Assembly: GCA_000431015.1 (NCBI GenBank)
Contig: HF986055.1
Coordinates: 23,460-31,250, forward strand
Direction of reading: 5' to 3'
From: Alistipes sp. CAG:514
GTDB taxonomy: Bacteria > Bacteroidota > Bacteroidia > Bacteroidales > UBA932
DNA: 7,791 nt
Below, one piece after another: positions 5,307-7,791 of the stretch. A model generated the notes under the pieces. That model searched no databases and was not told the origin of the DNA. It was given only the letters and a program-made list of their open reading frames with translations. The first letter of the stretch is position 1; every line of letters starts with the position of its first letter. The translations under genes and the position numbers were made by a program.

Positions 5307-5337
5307 CAAAGGTACTACTTTTTTTGATATCCACAAA
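5307..5337 (-). promoter_or_regulatory. Promoter of tRNA-Val
   Basis: Read on the minus strand, TTTG (plus 5334-5337) and TACCTTTG (plus 5307-5314) are separated by 19 bases, the same spacing as the tRNA-Pro promoter. The -7 box lies about 30 bases before the mature tRNA 5' end. The region upstream of it (5338-5366) is rich in A and T runs, as is common for strong stable-RNA promoters. Confidence 0.8.
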
Positions 5338-5383
5338 TCTTTTTTAAGTTTTTTTTGAATTTTTTCGCATCACAACGCCGCAC

Positions 5384-5400
5384 AGGCACCATCAGTGCCT
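5384..5400 (-). terminator. Weak hairpin at the end of the hexosaminidase gene
   Basis: AGGCAC (5384-5389) pairs with GTGCCT (5395-5400) around a 5-base loop that contains most of the stop codon (5392-5394). On the minus strand A-rich rather than T-rich sequence follows, so this is not a standard intrinsic terminator. No better one is seen before the tRNA-Val promoter. Confidence 0.2.
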
Positions 5401-7419
5401 TGTTTTGTCCGGTGAATAGACCAAACCATCCACAGCTTGACCACCGTCAGGAGTGACAAACACAGCGGTGAACATCCACTTTACCAACCAGATCTCAGGA
5501 GTCGTGAACTGCCCTATCGGCAGCTTCATGAACACCTTGTTCCACCCCTTGTCCAGATGGACGGAAAGCGGTGGCCTGGCTGTACAGTTCTCGTTTCCCT
5601 GGTCTATCTCGGTACTTCTCACATCAGGGGCATTCGTCCAGTCGGGAGGAAGCAACTCCTGGTCATTCAGCCAGATCCGGCTGCCCCTGTAGTCCCAGCA
5701 TCCGGTCGGCGGCGGCACATCATTCGCAGAGCGGCTATAGTTCTGGAACTCTACCAGCATCCCTACATTCTGTGACTTAGGGGAATATACCCAAGTATAG
5801 GCATAGGCTGTACTGTTCTCGCTCGGATTGTCAAACAAGGCCGGAAACGTACACCATTGGCTCCAGAAGTGACGCAGATATATTCCCGCACCCGTGACGC
5901 GGCGCGTGCCATATTCCTTACCATCAAAGGTGTAGCTGTCCGAAAGTCCATTCTCAGGAGGGAATCGGCGGGAAAGGTCGCCGCCGTTCGGAAACGCGTC
6001 CGTGACGACCCAATGCACATTCGTCTGCCTCACATAAGGGAAAGGCTCACCCGCAAGATCATTGTCCTTATGCCAGAGCATCCGTCGCTCAAAATCAGCG
6101 AACCTCTTGAAGACCAGGCTGGTGTCGTCCGGCAGGATCACACACTTGTCATCGAAATACTCGCTTCCGCCGCCGAGCCATGACCGTTCCGCCAAGGCGA
6201 GCATGTAGGGGTAGAAAGAGTTCTGCAAGAGAATGTCCCTCTCATCCGGCAGTTTATGGTCATTCCAAACGGCCATGATCGTACCGAGGATGTCCTCACT
6301 GCCTTGATCCGCATCGTAGATCCTGCTGTTGTAGAAGGCCACCATGTCCCCGAACAGGTCAAAGTGATTGGCATAGCGGAACCGGCTGTCTATCGCCGGG
6401 ATTCCCGGCTGAGCCTTGCCACGGTAGCTCCATAGCTGTGCCATGTCGATCTCGCCGGGAGAATATTCACAACCCGGATTCCAGGAAATCGCCTTCTTGC
6501 CCTTCGAGCGCACCAAAGCGACCATCTCCGGGACAAAATCAGGATCAGTGAAATGCACCTCGTCCGTACCTATGTGGAAGTAAGGCACTTCCGCAAACAA
6601 GTCGCAGGCCTCACTGACAAGCTCCCTAAGAATGGCCTTTCCCTTGGGGCTCTGCATGTCGCAGCCGAAAGTTCTGGTGAAGGCGGCGCTGTGACCCGGC
6701 ATGTCAATCTCCGGAATCACCAGGACATGATGCCGCTTGCAGAAATCCAGGATGTCCCGCACCTGATCCTGAGTGTAGAAGCATCCGGGATAGCGGGTCG
6801 TGACCTCCGGGGAGTTGATCCGGGGATAGATTTTGCTTTCAAGCCTCCAGGCCTGGTTCTCAGTCAGATGCCAATGGAATGTGTTGATCTTGTACCGGGA
6901 AAGGATCTCTATCTCATGCTTCAACTCCTCCGGACTGATGAACGAGCGCCCGGTGTCGTGCATGAAGCCTCTGATTTTGAACGCCGGCCAGTCCGTGATG
7001 TCGCAGCAAGGAATCCTGACACCTTGTCCCTGCCTTTCATCCAGTTGCCGCAGCGTCTGGACAGCCCAGAACACACCGTTTTCCGAAACCGCCTCCACAC
7101 GGATGGATTTCGGCGCGACAATCAACCTGTAGGCCTCATCCTGATTGACGGCGGCCTTGTCGATCCGGTCCACCAGCGCGACCTCAACCACCGCGGAAGC
7201 CGTCCCGGAGCTTTCGATTCCGGACTCCTCAAGCCATTCACGCACAGCGCCGGTCACAGAGGAATCACCGGAAAGGCTCACGCTACGGCTGTCAAACACG
7301 CCTTTGTTCCAGACAACCTCCCTCGGAAGGGGAATCAACGTGACAGTGTCATCCGACACCGTCGCAGAGCAGCCTGACAAGACAAGCAGCGTCAGGCAGC
7401 CAACAATAAAAGATCTCAT
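5392..7419 (-). CDS. GH20 beta-N-acetylhexosaminidase lipoprotein
   Basis: This enzyme should remove terminal beta-linked GlcNAc or GalNAc from glycans by the substrate-assisted GH20 mechanism. The 675-aa protein has a lipoprotein signal (MRSFIVGCLTLLVLSGC, lipidated Cys17), so it is membrane-anchored in the periplasm or on the surface. Residues ~26-140 fit the GH20 N-terminal domain. The catalytic barrel is about 146-420, with RGFMHDTGRSF (150-160), FHWHLTENQAWRLE (181-194), VIPEIDMPGHSAAF (234-247) and the catalytic Asp286-Glu287 pair in HIGTDEVHF. Residues ~460-675 form a beta-rich C-terminal region with RIWLNDQELLPPDW and LDKGWNKVFMKLP, resembling accessory domains of Bacteroidota hexosaminidases. 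The start ATG at 7417-7419 overlaps the sialidase stop by ATGA, which implies translational coupling. No change in a catalytic residue was seen. Substrate choice (GlcNAc or GalNAc, linkage) cannot be read from the sequence. Confidence 0.95.
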   Translation of the reverse strand: MRSFIVGCLTLLVLSGCSATVSDDTVTLIPLPREVVWNKGVFDSRSVSLSGDSSVTGAVREWLEESGIESSGTASAVVEVALVDRIDKAAVNQDEAYRLIVAPKSIRVEAVSENGVFWAVQTLRQLDERQGQGVRIPCCDITDWPAFKIRGFMHDTGRSFISPEELKHEIEILSRYKINTFHWHLTENQAWRLESKIYPRINSPEVTTRYPGCFYTQDQVRDILDFCKRHHVLVIPEIDMPGHSAAFTRTFGCDMQSPKGKAILRELVSEACDLFAEVPYFHIGTDEVHFTDPDFVPEMVALVRSKGKKAISWNPGCEYSPGEIDMAQLWSYRGKAQPGIPAIDSRFRYANHFDLFGDMVAFYNSRIYDADQGSEDILGTIMAVWNDHKLPDERDILLQNSFYPYMLALAERSWLGGGSEYFDDKCVILPDDTSLVFKRFADFERRMLWHKDNDLAGEPFPYVRQTNVHWVVTDAFPNGGDLSRRFPPENGLSDSYTFDGKEYGTRRVTGAGIYLRHFWSQWCTFPALFDNPSENSTAYAYTWVYSPKSQNVGMLVEFQNYSRSANDVPPPTGCWDYRGSRIWLNDQELLPPDWTNAPDVRSTEIDQGNENCTARPPLSVHLDKGWNKVFMKLPIGQFTTPEIWLVKWMFTAVFVTPDGGQAVDGLVYSPDKTRH

Positions 7420-7791
7420 CGTACTATTTCATTAAGTTCTATGGCTTGGAAAGTGATGTGCGCCGCACTGGACTCGTACAGGATGCCTACAGTCTGAGGA
7501 TCAATCATCGACAGGCAGGAATATCCCCAGCTGTCCCCCTCGTCGAGCAACAGGCTGTACGGCCATGTCACGCCCCCGTCCAGACTGGCCTTGACCGTGA
7601 TGTCGCAGCGGCCTTCCGTCGTGTCCGGATTGGAGAACAGAAGCAGATCCTTGCCCAAGACGTTCCGGTCCGCCGGCACAGCGATCAGGCTTGCCATGCA
7701 GACAGGCTCGCGGAGAGCCGTTCTGTTGGACACGTGTTCCGTCCAGGTACGTCCCAAGTCCTTGGTGGTCATCACGGCGCGCGCGCCGCCA
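7416..7791 (-). CDS. nanH: GH33 sialidase (exo-alpha-sialidase), C-terminal part only
   Basis: This is the final 124 codons of a sialidase whose 5' part lies beyond the right edge; the frame is open to the last base. Two Asp-box motifs are present: TKDLGRTW and SLDGGVTW (pattern S/T-x-D-x-G-x-T-W). LREPVCMASL resembles the segment carrying the catalytic Glu of the Tyr/Glu pair. GRCDITVKASLDGG places an Arg where the sialate-binding Arg triad has a member. GYSCLSMIDPQTVGILYE carries the Tyr expected to be the nucleophile. The enzyme would release terminal sialic acid from host glycoproteins. The stop codon TGA (7416-7418) overlaps the hexosaminidase ATG by ATGA, so the two form an operon. An internal GTG/ATG near 7775-7770 is not a true start, because the homologous frame continues upstream (GGARAVMTTKDLG). 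Linkage preference is unknown. Confidence 0.9.
   Translation of the reverse strand, partial: GGARAVMTTKDLGRTWTEHVSNRTALREPVCMASLIAVPADRNVLGKDLLLFSNPDTTEGRCDITVKASLDGGVTWPYSLLLDEGDSWGYSCLSMIDPQTVGILYESSAAHITFQAIELNEIVR

Noticed and set aside
6553..7377. Open frame of 274 codons on the plus strand
   Set aside because: It lies antisense to the GH20 gene, whose catalytic motifs are intact; no signal or domain is visible in the plus-strand product.
7770..7791. GC-rich alternating run near the right edge as a Z-DNA or repeat site
   Set aside because: It is explained by the codons for Gly-Gly-Ala-Arg-Ala in the sialidase and is too short to stand as a separate feature.

Overview
The window looks like chromosomal DNA of a gut-type Bacteroidota (Bacteroidales) bacterium. 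Four things point there. Several intergenic regions carry the Bacteroidota promoter pattern TTTG, about 19 bases, TAnnTTTG. Gene starts lack clear Shine-Dalgarno sequences. An ECF sigma factor is followed by a short membrane protein with the VPEGYFE motif. A sialidase and a lipoprotein GH20 hexosaminidase form a host-glycan operon. Coding DNA is moderately GC-rich and intergenic DNA is strongly AT-rich. I cannot name the genus; a Rikenellaceae-like or similar Bacteroidales is a guess.

Layout. Positions 1-1483 (minus strand) hold the first ~494 codons of lepA (EF4), which runs off the left edge. Positions 1484-1853 are non-coding and hold a good plus-strand promoter followed by a 200-bp element built of nested inverted repeats and flanked by TAA. 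It looks like a MITE or an internally deleted insertion sequence, and it sits in the leader of the next gene. Positions 1854-3321 (plus) are a three-gene operon: an ECF sigma factor, a single-pass membrane protein (probable anti-sigma factor) and an exported Spy/CpxP-like protein with a CxCx4C cluster. This is a plausible envelope- or metal-stress module. A region of inverted repeats and a terminator separates it from a convergent pair, lolD then trmN6 (4780-3358, minus).

Positions 4801-5391 are a small RNA island. tRNA-Pro(UGG) on plus and tRNA-Val(UAC) on minus face each other, each with its own textbook promoter and its own terminator hairpin. The tRNA-Val has A37, the type of site that TrmN6 modifies in E. 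coli, so enzyme and likely substrate are encoded about 1 kb apart.

Positions 5392-7791 (minus) hold the end of a GH33 sialidase gene that overlaps a complete GH20 beta-N-acetylhexosaminidase lipoprotein gene by ATGA. The pair fits sequential trimming of sialylated mucin-type or N-glycans: the sialidase removes the sialic acid cap, and the hexosaminidase removes exposed terminal GlcNAc or GalNAc. I saw no CRISPR array, phage genes, intact transposase or convincing riboswitch. The least ordinary items are the nested-repeat element in the sigma-factor leader and the sigma/anti-sigma/Cys-bearing periplasmic protein module.
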